Part shown: positions 61,009-64,000 of the stretch, piece after piece
Layout of the letters: each line of letters begins with the position of its first letter
Numbering within the stretch: position 1 is the stretch's first letter
Source: Clavelina lepadiformis
Taxonomy: Eukaryota; Chordata; Ascidiacea; Aplousobranchia; Clavelinidae
DNA length: 64,000 nucleotides
NCBI RefSeq assembly: GCF_947623445.1
Contig: NC_135241.1
Coordinates: 22,136,501-22,200,500 of the forward strand
Direction of reading: 5' to 3'
Program-made: the position numbers and the translations under genes
The notes under the pieces: model-generated
Seen by the model: only the letters and a program-made list of their open reading frames with translations
The model's database searches: none
Told to the model about the DNA's origin: nothing

Positions 61009-64000
61009 ATTGTTCTTGTGTTTCATTTGTTGTTGTTGTAATAAGAATAAAAACGAGTCTTCCCCGGACGGGAATGTGTGTGACTGCCATCCAGTCGTTT
61101 GTTGAATATCGTGAAAAACTGAACTAATGCGACGGCACTTCGGCCCTGGTAACGTTTTGTTCACCGATAACACGTTTACAATGTGGTCTGCTCTTTTCCT
61201 TTGCAAATTGCTGGACTTATTTTTCTGAAATTATCAGTGAAAGTTTTATATCTTTGCTGATGAAATCACGAATAAGTGGTTCCATGAAAAACGTTGAAAA
61301 AAAAAGTGCCGTTAGGTAGCAGAAAAGAGCCGAGTTGCGATGTCTCATGTTTGTGTCGAGACGCCTGCAATCACAATTCGACCGTTTTTACGATGCACGG
61401 CCACGCCAAAAATGCCTAAAATGGCACCTGACCCCAACCCGGGAGCACCAAAGCAGTAATTAACGGATTTTCAGCTCACCAACTCCTTTTCTGGCGCCAT
61501 GTTGGCTGGCAACGTAATAAAGTTTGGAGTTGGTTGGTTTTAATCATAGAACGTTTTATTATGCGAAAGATAGTCAGATGAAATATCACAAAATAACTTA
61601 CACACGAAGCCCAAGACCTGGTTTTTATTTGAACACGCGTGTGGACGGGTTTGACGTGTTATATCATTCCAGAGGGAGCAAATTGACGGGCATCAATAAA
61701 AAACCTGATGTGGAAAGTTCCGGTTGCCTAAAGAAGATGAACCCTGATGAGGCGTAAACTAAAATGGAAAGGATTTCATCGCTCATTTCAAATCTTCGTT
61801 AATGCCGATATACGATTATTGAGCCATACTCGAAAGATGTTACGTCATCAAGTACAAAAAAGTAATATTTTAATGAGCGGCTGATGCTAGGAAAAATCTG
61901 GGAATTTCCGTCTTCGTGGCAATAAGCCGAAAATCAATTTCCAGCCTATCCACGTCATTAACGTGAAAGCAATTTGCCTTTATTGAAGCTGATGTTTTCT
62001 GGGCCGTGAGTCTTTTGTCGATTGATATAATATTTTTAAAAGCAGTGCTGCCTATACCCGGCATGACACGTACGTACGGTCTATGAAAATGGTAATTAAT
62101 TTCGACACGTCCAATCTAAATTTCAATTTTTTTACTCTCAAGACTTTGCAATGCACGATTTGCACGCGCATAAAACTTAAATTTTGCTTCAAATTTGCAC
62201 TGAAAAACTATTCTGTAGTAAAATTAGCTGTTACAAATTTTACCGATTAATTTGACGTCATACGCATGATTGCAAACCGTAGGATTAGATATTCGACTCC
62301 AAAGGGTCAGTCGGGGCTACAAGCCCTCTGCTTACACAGATCATTCTCCACAGCTACTTTAATTTGATTTCGCTAGACTAGTCTGGCTTCGTACTCATAC
62401 AAGGGAAAGGCTTCGGAGATCGGATTTTCTTCGAAATTCAATGCATTGATTTTTGATTACGCTGTAGACGAGTGCACTGCGCAAGTCTTAGCGCTGAGCT
62501 GATTTACAGGACAAACTGTAAGAAAAAAGTTGATCATGAAAACTATGGTTATTTGTATAAACTAAACATATATGTTTGTGTGTGCAAATTTGGGTAAACC
62601 ATTGAACTGGAAGTTTGTGAGTTAAATCTTGAATCAAAGCGCAAAAGAAAAAATTGTACAATAGTATTATTTATAATGGTTTTTGATGTTTGGTGGTTAG
62701 GTGCGGTTATTGTTAAAGATACTATACAGTTATTTTACTCAAACTATGTCTAATATCACAGATAAGCTATATCCGTTCAATCTGTGCTCAGTTTGCCCCC
62801 AACAAATAGTCCAACTCTTCGATAAAACACTTAAAAATCTCAAGTAAATGAAAGTTCCAAGCACCACCAACACCTTTCGCGCTGTATTTTCAATCAGCTC
62901 GTCTTGACCTATATCTTGACTTCAGCATTTTCAACGCAGTTGTTATACGAGGTCATGGAAGTTGGCTTGCTTAAGCTGTTACTTCAAGGCTTTTATTTTA
63001 TTTTATTTTCAGAAAGGCGGAAGTGTATTCTGGATGTTTTTTTTTCAACTGTGTTTGCACTTAGGATGAACTTTCCGAGTGACGGAATAACTTCTCGGAC
63101 GCAGGCAACGGCCTATCTAAATATTGAACAACATCACAATAGGCATAGACAACACACTATACTACCGATGACATGTTTAAAAAATCCTTTTAAAATAATC
63201 TTTTTTGTTGGTTCACAATAAAGACGGCAACTTACAGTTTAGAAATTAAAGTGAAATGGAGATTAAAGTTTGCTTTTGACACACAAGCAATATACTTATG
63301 ATTTTTTTCATTTTTTCTACTTTTGATTCTTTTGTTTGTCTCTTTACTTGACCCTATGTCCTATACCAAGCATGCTTTGGCTAAGGCCGTGTCCTGTTTA
63401 GTTAAGTGTCGTTCTCCTAGGTATAGGCGTCGCCACGAGCGCTCAAGTCAAATCGCTAAACTCCAGGAGTGCTTTTTTATTATTTTTGCAAGGACTTCGC
63501 CCGACGCGGGCTTCTAAATATAGCTTCAGACGCGGCAAAATTTTAATCAATTAAAGGCGTAGTCATACAGAACCTTGCAGCCTACAACCTTGAAGCTACA
63601 ACTGTTAACGCTGTTCTTAAAAATGATTTCGGCAAAACAATAACGCAAAAACTTCGCACAAAATTGACGCAAATATACGTTTTGCATCAACCAAGATTGC
63701 CATGTTCGAAAAACTGGCCCTTTCGGCAGAAGAAAGCTTATTGGATATATTTATAAAAATTTACAAAGCAAACTGACCACGTCTGTATTGAGTTGTCCAT
63801 AAAGTCAAACAAAAAGCCAAGATGGTTCCGTTCATCTTACGCCTTTGAGAAACAAAACACGCCTCATGGTTTGCCAAACAAAAAGCATTGTTAGATTGAC
63901 AATATAAGACCTTTGTTCCATCACTCAGAATCAGACACAATCCTTGGCACTCCATTGTCGTACGGCCATAATGACGCAAATCGACGCATTGTGATACGTC
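61009..64000. other. Right-end region without recognised genes
   Basis: Holds the LEKR1-like 3' UTR (AATAAA at about 61045) and then about 2.9 kb in which no exon could be supported. Open frames of 60-105 codons (61524-61757, 62904-63221, 63761-63979) show no domain, signal or codon pattern that convinces. Confidence 0.45.

Noticed and set aside
61524-61757. 77-codon plus-strand open frame
   Set aside because: No recognisable domain or supporting splice sites.

Overview
This is an intron-rich, AT-rich animal genome segment. It has conserved metazoan housekeeping genes with short introns (fibrillarin, eIF3F, DDX42), lineage-specific small genes, and hAT transposons with small derived elements. 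The gene content and compact introns suggest a marine invertebrate deuterostome, most likely an ascidian tunicate. That is inference; no taxon-diagnostic RNA gene is present.

Layout. 1-1822 (-): 5' part of a cytosolic-type GH1 beta-glucosidase gene that runs off the left edge. 2769-4765 (-): small MYND zinc finger + ubiquitin-like + HYPK/NAC-type UBA protein. 6828-7850 (+): unrecognised multi-span membrane protein, convergent with eIF3F (8196-10898, -). 12424-17538 (+): fibrillarin, with a complete 1.37-kb hAT transposon and a second inserted element in intron 3. 18540-19459 and 22484-25725 (+): two neighbouring membrane-anchored genes that share a repeat very like the RHIM amyloid core; the second also carries a C-terminal CULT (cereblon thalidomide-binding-type) domain. 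26853-27425 (+): candidate secreted or neuropeptide precursor. 27426-32855: gene-poor. 32856-34691 (+): GNAT acetyltransferase whose N-terminal and catalytic parts lie in different frames. 34692-38729: gene-poor. 38730-41679 (-): complete CYP2-like cytochrome P450. 43098-45655 (-): fossil Ty3/Gypsy fragment. 47447-51809 (+): DDX42 RNA helicase. 51942-52929 and 53815-54913 (-): tandem TMEM223-like mitochondrial membrane protein genes. 55774-61008 (+): LEKR1-like coiled-coil protein. 61009-64000: nothing recognised.

I assembled all multi-exon genes by hand from splice sites and reading phase. Each complete model closes in frame to a stop codon, except the GNAT gene, which needs a +1 shift. Two introns (one in DDX42, one in LEKR1) use GC-AG rather than GT-AG borders; the phase and homologous residues require this.

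The most interesting locus is 18.5-25.7 kb: two adjacent membrane-tethered proteins with I-x-L-G-D-N-N amyloid-like motifs, one fused to a CULT domain. This combination suggests a prion-like or RHIM-type signalling module that I do not recognise as described.
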